Of a stretch of DNA of 41,442 nucleotides, positions 27,882 to 35,730 are shown piece after piece (position 1 is the stretch's first letter; every line of letters begins with the position of its first letter). Source of the DNA: Bacteroidales bacterium. Its GTDB lineage: Bacteria > Bacteroidota > Bacteroidia > Bacteroidales > VadinHA17. A model generated the notes under the pieces. It saw nothing but the letters and a program-made list of their open reading frames with translations, ran no database searches and was not told the origin of the DNA. Made by a program: the position numbers and the translations under genes. The stretch spans positions 1 to 41,442 of the forward strand of contig PMIJ01000215.1 of NCBI GenBank assembly GCA_003157015.1. The letters run 5' to 3'.

Positions 27882-29303
27882 ATGACCGAAAAAGATTTTT
27901 TATGTTTAACCCCTTTTCTCATTTTATCGATAGCTCCTGTTGTGATAATGATTGTAGTTTCCATTTTAAGAAATTACAAAGTTGTTTATGGTTTTTCTGT
28001 TCTGTCATTATTAGCCGCATTTGGATCAATATTCTTTGTATTACCTTCTATTCCACATTTTATAGAGCCATTATTGATATTTGATGTTTACAGCATGTTT
28101 TTTCTCGGGATAATAATCATTTCTGCACTGCTGGTTACTTTCCTTTCTTATGATTATATAAAGCAGCTCGAAGGAGTGAGAGAAGAGTACTATATAATTA
28201 TCTTCACTTCAACACTCGGAGCATCATTGCTGACCGTAGCGAATCATTTCGTGCTATTTTTCCTTGGTATTGAGACATTGAGTATTTCATTATATATACT
28301 TATAGCTTTTCAGAGAACTAAAAGCAATTCAATTGAAGCAGGGATTAAATACCTTATACTTGCTTCGGTATCATCTGCATTCCTGTTATTTGGGATGGCC
28401 CTGATATACACTGCATTCGGAACAATGCAGTTCAGTGCAATAGTTGCAGCGCTTGTAACCGATGAACATTTATCACCTCTTGTTATTTCTGGATTCGGGA
28501 TGATGCTGGTTGGAGTAGGTTTTAAGCTGGCATTAGTACCGTTTCACATGTGGACGCCCGATGTTTACCAGGGGGCACCTGCCCCGGTTTCAGCATATAT
28601 TGCCACAGTTTCCAAAGGGGCTGTAATGGCAATTCTGATACGATTCTTTTTTATTCTCAAGGGGTTCAGTAACCATTACTTATTTGTTGCAGTTTCAGGT
28701 ATCGCTATTCTGTCAATGTTTGTTGGAAACATACTCGCAATCAGACAGAAGAACATAAAAAGATTATTGGGATATTCATCTATTGCAAATATGGGATATC
28801 TGATAATTATATTATTGACAGGAAGCAACAGAGGAATACAGGCCTCAATCTTTTACCTCATTTCATATTTTTTTACCACAATTGGTGCATTCGGAGTAAT
28901 AGCACTCCTTTCAACTAAAGAATATGAGGTTGAAAAAATTGAAGATTTTAAAGGCCTCTTCTGGAAAAGACCATGGCTTGCAATTGTGTTTACAATCTCA
29001 CTTTTGTCATTGGCTGGGATCCCGGTGACTGCCGGTTTCATTGCTAAATTCTATGTCATTCTGGAGGGGATGAAGGCCGGGCTCATGGTATTAATTATTT
29101 TAATGATAATCAACAGTGTGATAGGATTATACTATTACCTTAGGATTATTACCACGCTATTCTCTGCACCAAATGATACAAAGCTGCCGGAACTCTCTCT
29201 TTTCGGAAATATTACTCTTGCCATAGTAGCTGTTGGCATATTATTACTGGGAATTTATCCTGGCTGGTTAATTGACATCATTACAAGATTTGTTAGTCTT
29301 TGA
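27882..29303 (+). CDS. nuoN: NADH-quinone oxidoreductase subunit N
   Basis: Third antiporter-like proton-pumping subunit, 473 residues, about 14 membrane helices. Signatures are PFHMWTPDVYQGAPAPVSAY, ATVSKGAVMAILIRFF and RLLGYSSIANMGYL. It begins four bases after the nuoM stop with AGGA just upstream, so its translation survives the nuoM extension. It is the last gene of the nuoA-N cluster. The 160 bases after it hold no recognisable terminator. Confidence 0.97.
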   Translation: MTEKDFLCLTPFLILSIAPVVIMIVVSILRNYKVVYGFSVLSLLAAFGSIFFVLPSIPHFIEPLLIFDVYSMFFLGIIIISALLVTFLSYDYIKQLEGVREEYYIIIFTSTLGASLLTVANHFVLFFLGIETLSISLYILIAFQRTKSNSIEAGIKYLILASVSSAFLLFGMALIYTAFGTMQFSAIVAALVTDEHLSPLVISGFGMMLVGVGFKLALVPFHMWTPDVYQGAPAPVSAYIATVSKGAVMAILIRFFFILKGFSNHYLFVAVSGIAILSMFVGNILAIRQKNIKRLLGYSSIANMGYLIIILLTGSNRGIQASIFYLISYFFTTIGAFGVIALLSTKEYEVEKIEDFKGLFWKRPWLAIVFTISLLSLAGIPVTAGFIAKFYVILEGMKAGLMVLIILMIINSVIGLYYYLRIITTLFSAPNDTKLPELSLFGNITLAIVAVGILLLGIYPGWLIDIITRFVSL

Positions 29304-29463
29304 AAAGTCAGTCATAATGTTCTCTTACAGTAATATTTTCAGACATTCATTCATCCCGGTATGTTTCCTCGACGTCTTTCCATTTTGGCTTTCCCGCAAA
29401 CTGGCACGTAATGAACTATAATTGGAATGTGCTGTTAATAATATAACACTAACTAAATAATTT

Positions 29464-30771
29464 ATGATCAATATTCCCAGAACAGATAAAAAAAGAGTTG
29501 TAATGGTAGGATGCGGATTTGCCGGGCTGACCCTGGCTAAAAAGCTTAAGAATAAAGATTATCAGGTAGTTATCCTGGATAAACATAATTATCACCAGTT
29601 CCCGCCTCTGTTTTACCAGGTTGCATCTGCAGGACTGGAAGAGAGTTCAATCCTTTTCCCTCTCCGAAAAATATTTCAGCACTATAAAGATTTCCATCTG
29701 AGAAAGGTGGAGGTAAAATCGGTGGATACTGTCAAAAATATTATTAAAACATCTTCAGGAGAAATTGATTATGACTTTCTTGTTCTGGCTCATGGCGCTA
29801 CAAATAACTATTTCGGCTCGGCTCAGATGCAGAAATATTCAAGGGGAATGAAGACAATTGCGGAAGTACTTGATCTTAGAAATTCTCTATTGATGAACTT
29901 TGAAAATGCCCTTACGGCTGAGAATGCAGAAGAACGTGAAATGCTGATGACAATTGTTATTATCGGTGGAGGACCATCAGGCGTTGAGATTGCAGGTGCT
30001 TTGGCAGAGATGAATAAATATGTCCTTTCAAAAGATTACCCTGAGTTTAAAGAGATTAGAGCAAAAATATACCTGATAGAGGCCATTGACAGGGTACTGA
30101 GCTCAATGTCCAGGAACTCGTCTGATAAAGCCAAGTGGTTTCTTGAAAAGATGGGAGTACAGGTGCTCACAAAAACCAGGGCAACCGGTTGTGATGAAAA
30201 AACTGTATTCATTGATTCAGGAAGAAAGATAAGCACGGGGATGATAATCTGGACGGCAGGTATTGCAGGGAACAGCATGGAAGGTCTTAATGCCGATTGT
30301 TTTTCAAGAAACGGACGGATCAGAGTCAACAGTTATAATAAAGTACTAGGATATTCAAACATCTTTGCCATAGGGGACATCGCTCTGCAGACTGAGGAAA
30401 GTTATCCTCAGGGACATCCCCAGGTTGCACAGGTAGCCATTCAGCAGGCAGAGCTGTTAGCTGAAAATCTGTACAGGATCAAGAACGGCAAGTCGTTGAA
30501 AGGTTTTAAATATAAAGACCTTGGAACTATGGCAACGGTTGGTCGTCACCTTGCAGTTGTTGAACTTCCTACAGTCCGTTTTCAGGGTATCTTTGCCTGG
30601 TTTGTCTGGATGTTTGTCCATCTGATGAGCATAATAGGTGTAAAAAACAAATTGCTCATTTTCATTAACTGGGCCTTTAAATATTTTACATACGATCAAT
30701 CGACCAGGTTAATACTCAGGCCAAAAGGTTGTGCGGATATATCATCAAACAATTATTCTATTCCGGAATAG
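29464..30771 (+). CDS. ndh: Type II NADH dehydrogenase (NDH-2 family)
   Basis: Single-subunit flavoenzyme that passes electrons from NADH to quinone without pumping protons, on the inner face of the cytoplasmic membrane. The FAD-binding GCGFAG loop is at 16-21, and the NADH-binding GGGPSG loop at 168-173. A second FAD contact, IFAIGDIA, lies near residue 300. The C-terminal part (about 375-411: FAWFVWMFVHLMSIIG and following) is the hydrophobic/amphipathic membrane anchor typical of NDH-2. 435 residues. It follows nuoN by 160 bases and may have its own promoter. Its last 19 bases overlap the convergent flavoprotein gene. Confidence 0.9.
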   Translation: MINIPRTDKKRVVMVGCGFAGLTLAKKLKNKDYQVVILDKHNYHQFPPLFYQVASAGLEESSILFPLRKIFQHYKDFHLRKVEVKSVDTVKNIIKTSSGEIDYDFLVLAHGATNNYFGSAQMQKYSRGMKTIAEVLDLRNSLLMNFENALTAENAEEREMLMTIVIIGGGPSGVEIAGALAEMNKYVLSKDYPEFKEIRAKIYLIEAIDRVLSSMSRNSSDKAKWFLEKMGVQVLTKTRATGCDEKTVFIDSGRKISTGMIIWTAGIAGNSMEGLNADCFSRNGRIRVNSYNKVLGYSNIFAIGDIALQTEESYPQGHPQVAQVAIQQAELLAENLYRIKNGKSLKGFKYKDLGTMATVGRHLAVVELPTVRFQGIFAWFVWMFVHLMSIIGVKNKLLIFINWAFKYFTYDQSTRLILRPKGCADISSNNYSIPE

Positions 30772-31787
30772 AGCTTCATGAACTGAACCCTTTCAATGGC
30801 AGCCGGATTTTCGAGATTAGATTTGCTAAGCTTTGCTCTGAATGAATCGATCGAATTAAAATCATGCCTCTTCATCCAGGCAGATGTACCTCTCAGTATT
30901 TCAGGAATTACATCAAATCCCTCCTTATATAAAGCTGATGCAATCTGAACAGTTGTTGCGCCTGCAAGCAGTTGCTTTATAAAGGCTTTATGATCATGTA
31001 CACCTGTAGATGCTGAAAGATCGCACCCGACATGTCCGGATAAGATTGATATCCACCGCAGTGTATGTGTAAATTCTTCAGAAGTGCTGTAGATCGGACC
31101 ATGGCTCAGTTCCATTTTCTCAATGTCTATATCCGTATTATATGGCCGGTTGAACAGAACGAGTCCTTTTATACCGCATTCTGACAACTTTTTGATTGAT
31201 TGAGCCAGTGATGAAAAATAATATCCTATTTTCACAGAAACCGGAAGATTGACATAATTTCTGACTTCCCTGATTATGTCATAGTAAATCTTCTCATTGT
31301 CTTCACCACTTCTTCGCCAGTCGGAAGGCAGAATATATATATTCAGTTCAAGCGCATCAACACCTGTTTCCTCTATTTTTTTGGAAAATGAGTGCCAGTC
31401 CTGATTTGAGACACAATTTATACTGGCAATCACGGGGATGTCAACATTTTTCTTTGCCTCATTCAAAAAATAGAGATATTTTCCAAGAGTATTGCGTTTG
31501 GCGAAATCGTATATATAAGAATAAGCTTCATCGTAGTCGTATATTCTTTTGCTTAAGATTGTATCAGGCGCGTGGCTGAAGGTACTTACCCCGTCGGTAT
31601 TGTTTTTAATAACCTTTTCGGCTTCAATATGTATCTGTTCCTCAAAAAGAGATTTGATTACAACAGCCCCGACACCTTTTTTTGCAAGTTCCTTAATATT
31701 AGATAGTGAATTTGTAAGTCCGCAGCTTCCTGCTATAAGCGGATTTCTGAGTTTTAAACCTAAGTAGGTTGTATGCAAGTTTTCCAT
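30753..31787 (-). CDS. Dihydroorotate dehydrogenase-like flavoprotein (paralogue 2)
   Basis: A 344-residue paralogue of the protein at 12451-13503, sharing LRNPLIAGSCGL, LFEEQI, VSVKIGYY, LVLFNRPYNTDIDIE, and the FMN phosphate end AGATTVQIASALYKEG. The catalytic loop again lacks Cys/Ser: ELNIYILPSDW stands where ELNLSCPN is expected. The fold and FMN binding are likely; dihydroorotate oxidation is not. The start MENLHTTYLGLKL is clean. A good promoter (31828-31858) lies upstream, so it is a single-gene unit. It converges on ndh with a 19-base overlap of coding ends. Confidence 0.87.
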   Translation of the reverse strand: MENLHTTYLGLKLRNPLIAGSCGLTNSLSNIKELAKKGVGAVVIKSLFEEQIHIEAEKVIKNNTDGVSTFSHAPDTILSKRIYDYDEAYSYIYDFAKRNTLGKYLYFLNEAKKNVDIPVIASINCVSNQDWHSFSKKIEETGVDALELNIYILPSDWRRSGEDNEKIYYDIIREVRNYVNLPVSVKIGYYFSSLAQSIKKLSECGIKGLVLFNRPYNTDIDIEKMELSHGPIYSTSEEFTHTLRWISILSGHVGCDLSASTGVHDHKAFIKQLLAGATTVQIASALYKEGFDVIPEILRGTSAWMKRHDFNSIDSFRAKLSKSNLENPAAIERVQFMKLYSGIE

Positions 31788-31827
31788 AAAAAATTATATA
31801 ATTTAGCCAGATTTTAAGTTAATATTT

Positions 31828-31858
31828 CAAAGTTAATAATTCGGAATTAATAGAGAAA
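31828..31858 (-). promoter_or_regulatory. Candidate Bacteroidetes promoter for DHOD-like paralogue 2
   Basis: On the minus strand, TAACTTTG (complement of 31828-31835) fits TAnnTTTG exactly. TTTC (complement of 31855-31858) stands 19 bases upstream, one mismatch from the -33 TTTG. Transcription would begin near 31821, about 34 bases before the ATG. Confidence 0.45.
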
Positions 31859-31889
31859 TATAAGCTGATACATCATTTAAAACATTTTT

Positions 31890-32030
31890 ACCACAAAGGA
31901 ACACGAAGGATGCCACTAAGGTTCACAAAGACTTTTTAAATTTTATTTTCTGAATTTATTTTTATTTTAATAACCTTATTTGAATTATACTTTTTTCCCT
32001 TTGTGTTACTTTGTGGTACTTTATGGTTTA
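31890..32030. repeat. Inverted repeat, ACCACAAAGG family, copy 2
   Basis: Left arm 31890-31930 (ACCACAAAGGAACACGAAGG, then CCACTAAGG and TTCACAAAG) faces right arm 31998-32029 (CCCTTTGTGTTACTTTGTGG and onward) across an AT-rich centre. It matches copy 1 at 8981-9079. It lies just upstream of the glycosidase gene and is non-coding. Confidence 0.7.
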
Positions 32031-32066
32031 AGGATTTCCAGAGCAGAATCCCAATAACATTCAGCT

Positions 32067-34187
32067 ATGAAAAAAACTATTGTATTATCGCTCCTGATTC
32101 TGACGGTAACAGAATTGTATGGTGTAATTAATTCATTCGCGAGATGGACCAAAACAGAGTTGATCCTCAGCAACGGCATAGTGAAGAGGACCATAAAACT
32201 GCCATCAGCCGGTGGCAGATTTCTTACTCTGTCATATAAACCGTTAAACGGCGCTTTTGATGCTCTTTCTGATACCTGTACTGATTTTCAGTTTGAGGTT
32301 AATGATGTAATATACTCAGGAAGAGATCAATGGAAATTGAAGGATATCCAGGTTATCACTGATAATAATGGGGGAAGCGGAGCTTTGGTAAAGCTCATCA
32401 GCGACGACAAGAAGGTTGAACTTACCCTCAGGTTCTTATTGTATCCCAATTCACCTGCCATACGCAAAAGTCTGGTTGTTAAAAATTTAACCGGGCAACC
32501 TGTTAAACTCGAGTCGGTCGATGTTGAGAAATTTGAGGTTCCTGGTTATTATCCAGTGACATTCAACTGGATATTTCACGATTATGGGAGAAGGCGACAT
32601 ATCGGTCCATATGACGGTAACAAGCAGGATGCATTAATAATAGTCCACGATATGAACCGCGAGCAGGGTATTGTCCTCGGCAATGAAGCAACCGGTGTAA
32701 TGAAACATACTTCTGCGTTCTATGAGACTCAGGATATTTGTATCGGAATGACTCATAAAAATGCTGCGTTCCCCTTCCGTAAATGGATTCAAAAAGGAGA
32801 ATCATTTGAGACTCCACAGGTATTTACAATGGTATATAATCATCAAAAAACTGTCGATGATATACTTAATATCGCTGTTCCGGATTTTGTAAGGAAATAT
32901 ATGGGAATAAGGCTTTCAGAACTCAAAGACAAACCGACGTTTGTATATAACACCTGGGAACCATTTTTTAAGAACATAAATGAAAAACTGGTTATGGAGC
33001 TGGCTAAAGCGGCTGCCGATGCCGGGATGAAAGAGTTTGTAATTGATGACGGATGGCAGGATAGTTACGGAGACTGGGGCATCGATATGAATAAATTCCC
33101 CAATGGTCTTAAGCCAGTGTTTGAATATATCAAATCACTTGGTATGAAGCCGGGATTATGGGTAAGCATCGGCAGCGCCAGCCCTGAAAGTAAAGTGTAT
33201 AAGGCACATCCTGAATGGTTTGTACTTGACAAAAACGGTAAGTCTACGTCGTTGTATGCTCCTGATGACAGAGAAAAATTTACTGCATGTTTTGGTACGG
33301 GGTGGTATGATTATATTAAGGGAATCCTGCTGAAACTTTCAGTGGATTACGGGCTGGAATATTTTAAGCTTGATTTTGCAGTAGTAACCAGTGCTTATAC
33401 TTATGATCATATTCAGTCAGGTTGTTATTCAACAAATCATCCTGGTCACAAAGACCACAATGAATCGCTCTATACAAATTATGAACGTTTATGGAAGCTT
33501 TTTGATGAACTCCATGCTGCAAAACCTGATCTTTTCATCGATTGTACATTTGAAACAATGGGAGGAACACAACTGATAGACTATGCCTTGCTGAAACATG
33601 CGGAAGGAGACTGGCTGGCAAATTTTGATGGAACTGCCGGAGAGAAGACTGATATGCGGATCCGAAACATGGCGTGGTGGAGATCTCCAGCTGTTCCTGC
33701 GACTTCCCTGGTTATAGGCAATCCCCAGATGCAGGACAAAGACTGGGATTCACATATAAAATCAATTGCTGGAGCTCTCCCGATCATGCTGGGCGATCCC
33801 AGGAAACTCTCAGAATCGGATCTGAAGAAGTACCGTAGTTATTCGGATTGGCTACAGGAGATGGAAAGGAAATACAACTTCATGAGTTTCAGACAGGATC
33901 TGCCCGGATTTGGAGAACCAATGGAAGGAATGTGGGACGGATTTCAGCGAATCAATACTGAAACAATGAAGGGAGGGATCATTGGTGTTTTCAGGCATGG
34001 AGCAGTTGAAACAAAAAGAATAGTTACTGTTAATTATCTCGATCCTGTAATAACTTATGAGGTGAAAACAATCGCCGGAGATCTTGTAACTACATTAACC
34101 GGAAGCGATTTACGGGAAAAGGGTTTTTATGCTGAACTTAAAGGGCCATACTCAGGAGATCTTTTTGAGATAGGTAAAAAAAAATAA
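32067..34187 (+). CDS. Secreted alpha-galactosidase-like glycoside hydrolase (clan GH-D, GH36-like)
   Basis: Predicted exported retaining glycosidase, 706 residues. The signal peptide is MKKTIVLSLLILTVTELYG. An N-terminal beta-sandwich runs to about 290, a TIM barrel from about 305 to 590, and a C-terminal beta domain ends it. Barrel marks of the GH27/31/36 clan: YNTWEPFF, EFVIDDGWQ, GMKPGLWV, and the nucleophile in YFKLDF (Asp436). The acid/base should lie in the DCTFETMGG-to-GDWLANFDG region, but I cannot fix the residue. Substrate is probably an alpha-galactoside or related sugar. No SusC/D or sugar regulator is nearby, so it is not part of a visible utilisation locus. Confidence 0.85.
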   Translation: MKKTIVLSLLILTVTELYGVINSFARWTKTELILSNGIVKRTIKLPSAGGRFLTLSYKPLNGAFDALSDTCTDFQFEVNDVIYSGRDQWKLKDIQVITDNNGGSGALVKLISDDKKVELTLRFLLYPNSPAIRKSLVVKNLTGQPVKLESVDVEKFEVPGYYPVTFNWIFHDYGRRRHIGPYDGNKQDALIIVHDMNREQGIVLGNEATGVMKHTSAFYETQDICIGMTHKNAAFPFRKWIQKGESFETPQVFTMVYNHQKTVDDILNIAVPDFVRKYMGIRLSELKDKPTFVYNTWEPFFKNINEKLVMELAKAAADAGMKEFVIDDGWQDSYGDWGIDMNKFPNGLKPVFEYIKSLGMKPGLWVSIGSASPESKVYKAHPEWFVLDKNGKSTSLYAPDDREKFTACFGTGWYDYIKGILLKLSVDYGLEYFKLDFAVVTSAYTYDHIQSGCYSTNHPGHKDHNESLYTNYERLWKLFDELHAAKPDLFIDCTFETMGGTQLIDYALLKHAEGDWLANFDGTAGEKTDMRIRNMAWWRSPAVPATSLVIGNPQMQDKDWDSHIKSIAGALPIMLGDPRKLSESDLKKYRSYSDWLQEMERKYNFMSFRQDLPGFGEPMEGMWDGFQRINTETMKGGIIGVFRHGAVETKRIVTVNYLDPVITYEVKTIAGDLVTTLTGSDLREKGFYAELKGPYSGDLFEIGKKK

Positions 34188-34319
34188 TATTGTACTTCGT
34201 GCAAAGAAGTGCAGAGGCAAATACTTACATATTGGCTCCGTTAATTGTGTCCCGGTGTCTTAACAAATCAGATCCTTACTAAAATAATAGTGTTGACAAT
34301 AACAGGTAAAAAGATTAAT

Positions 34320-34351
34320 ATTGCCATCGAACCGGTCATGGTTTATATTTT
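34320..34351 (+). promoter_or_regulatory. Candidate promoter for the DedA gene
   Basis: ATTG (34320-34323) and TATATTTT (34344-34351) are separated by 20 bases, each one mismatch from the Bacteroidetes -33 TTTG and -7 TAnnTTTG. Transcription would start near 34358, shortly before the ATG at 34375. Confidence 0.3.
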
Positions 34352-34374
34352 ATTATTGAGTTATCGAAAATAAT

Positions 34375-34986
34375 ATGGCATTTTTTCAGACACTTTTCGA
34401 TTGGTACATGGCCAATCTGAATTATTTCACTATCGCATTGCTGATGCTGATTGAAAGCACTTTTCTTCCTCTGCCATCAGAGGTTGTGATTCCTTTCGCC
34501 GCATATAAGGCAGGTCAGGGGGAGCTCAATGTATTCATTGTAGTATTAACAGGAACTATCGGAGCTCTTACCGGCTCATTAATCAATTATACTCTTGCTT
34601 ATTATCTGGGGCGCCCACTTGTGTACAAATTCGCGGAATCGAAACTTGGCAAAATGTGTCTTCTGTCAAAGGAAAAAGTTATACATGCAGAGGAATATTT
34701 CATCAGGAACGGAAAGACATCTACATTCATTGGCCGACTTGTTCCCGGTATTCGTCATCTGATTTCTATTCCTGCCGGATTAGCAAAGATGAGTCTCAGG
34801 GATTTTATGACATTCACATTTATCGGAGCCGGTATCTGGAATATTATTCTGGCAATAATCGGATATTATTTATATGCTGTCAGGGAACAGATATTTCCTT
34901 ACATCGGGCATATTCTTCTCGGAGGGGGTGTGATATTTGTTATTTACCTCATAATCAAGGCCAGAAAGAATGGGAAGAAATCCTGA
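34375..34986 (+). CDS. DedA family membrane protein
   Basis: A 203-residue inner-membrane protein of the DedA/SNARE-associated (VTT-domain) family. Members are implicated in lipid-carrier recycling, membrane homeostasis and envelope-stress resistance. Motifs: the re-entrant segment ESTFLPLPSEVVIPFAAY (about 23-40) and FIGRLVPGIRHLISIPAG with the conserved Arg and the PG/PAG turns. About four to five hydrophobic segments. Its stop at 34986 directly abuts the stop of the convergent thioesterase remnant. Confidence 0.92.
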   Translation: MAFFQTLFDWYMANLNYFTIALLMLIESTFLPLPSEVVIPFAAYKAGQGELNVFIVVLTGTIGALTGSLINYTLAYYLGRPLVYKFAESKLGKMCLLSKEKVIHAEEYFIRNGKTSTFIGRLVPGIRHLISIPAGLAKMSLRDFMTFTFIGAGIWNIILAIIGYYLYAVREQIFPYIGHILLGGGVIFVIYLIIKARKNGKKS

Positions 34987-35187
34987 TTATTTCACTCGCA
35001 GGTTCTTTGCAGCTTCATAAAGGATTTTATCTTCTTCATTTATAGGATTGATCTGCAGGTGAGGGGGAGAAGGCCTGGTATTTTCATCAACATGAATAAA
35101 TGTAACAAAACCATCGACCAGTGATTTTTCCGCTCCATTTTTCTCAACATGCACATATGAGGTAAGACTGGTATTGCCTGTGTCTAC
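34987..35187 (-). pseudogene. C-terminal remnant of an acyl-CoA thioesterase (hot-dog fold)
   Basis: On the minus strand one frame stays open for 66 codons before TAA at 34987-34989. It reads DTGNTSLTSYVHVEKNG, then AEKSLVDGFVTFIHVDENT, RPSPPHL, and ends EEDKILYEAAKNLRVK. This is the usual end of YciA/YkhA-type acyl-CoA thioesterases: the last beta strands, a Pro-rich turn and a short EE..LYEAA helix. The frame meets a stop (TGA at 35188-35190) exactly where repeat DNA begins, and the N-terminal half with the catalytic region is absent. It has no start of its own. It is best read as a gene truncated by repeat-associated deletion or insertion. Confidence 0.75.
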
Positions 35188-35290
35188 TCAGTGAAACTCT
35201 CCCGCCGAAGCGGGACAAGTTGTGTCAGTTCTTATTTATTAGTTACATAGAGGTCCACGGAGGAATCACATAAAACCACAGAGTTGTTCT
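35188..35290. repeat. Interspersed repeat, CACAGAGTTTCAC family, copy B
   Basis: In inverted orientation this matches copy A (1-203): GTGTCAGTTCTTATT (35222-35236) is the exact reverse complement of 119-133, and AGTGAAACTC, TTACATAG and CCACGGAGG units align with copy A. It differs by an extra hairpin, TCCCGCCGAAGCGGGA (35200-35215), inserted between the AGAGTTTCAC word and the TGACACA word. It borders the thioesterase remnant. The rest of the gap to 35335 shows nothing else. Confidence 0.65.
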
Positions 35291-35335
35291 GCGTTTATAT
35301 GTAAAATCTATAAAAGAATTTTGAGAAATTAATAC

Positions 35336-35710
35336 TCAATAATAATTCAAATCGTCTCTTTGAACAATATCCGGGGAAAAGGCCGGAAGGCATACAGAAA
35401 TATATTCAGCTCCTCCCGCGAAAGGAGTACTGTATTGGACCCATTCGTCTTGTAAAGTCATTATCGCCTGACCCTCAGATAGGATATATTCTTCACGCTT
35501 TGTGTTGATCTTCAGTTTGCCTTTCAGAACCACCGTGTATTCATTGAATTTTGGAGTTTGTCCTGGCTCAACCCAGCCTTCAGGGCTCGTCATATAAGCA
35601 ATGCTGACTTCAGCTGTTTTGCTGTTAACATGACCAAAAAATTCCCTGATGATTTTTTCCTTATTACCGGCAGCTTTAATTATTGACGGGGATTTAATGA
35701 ATTGTGCCAT
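35336..35710 (-). CDS. Cupin-domain protein
   Basis: A 124-residue single-domain beta-barrel protein. The cupin core is seen in PGQTPKFNEYTVVLKGKLKI and SEGQAIMTLQDEWVQYSTP. The first motif lacks the usual His pair, so metal binding is doubtful. The EYISVCLPAFSPDIVQRD end is typical of small cupins, function unassigned. It starts 20 bases after the pirin stop on the same strand, so the two are probably co-transcribed; pirin is itself a double cupin. Confidence 0.8.
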   Translation of the reverse strand: MAQFIKSPSIIKAAGNKEKIIREFFGHVNSKTAEVSIAYMTSPEGWVEPGQTPKFNEYTVVLKGKLKINTKREEYILSEGQAIMTLQDEWVQYSTPFAGGAEYISVCLPAFSPDIVQRDDLNYY

Positions 35711-35730
35711 AGATATATGAATATATTTAA

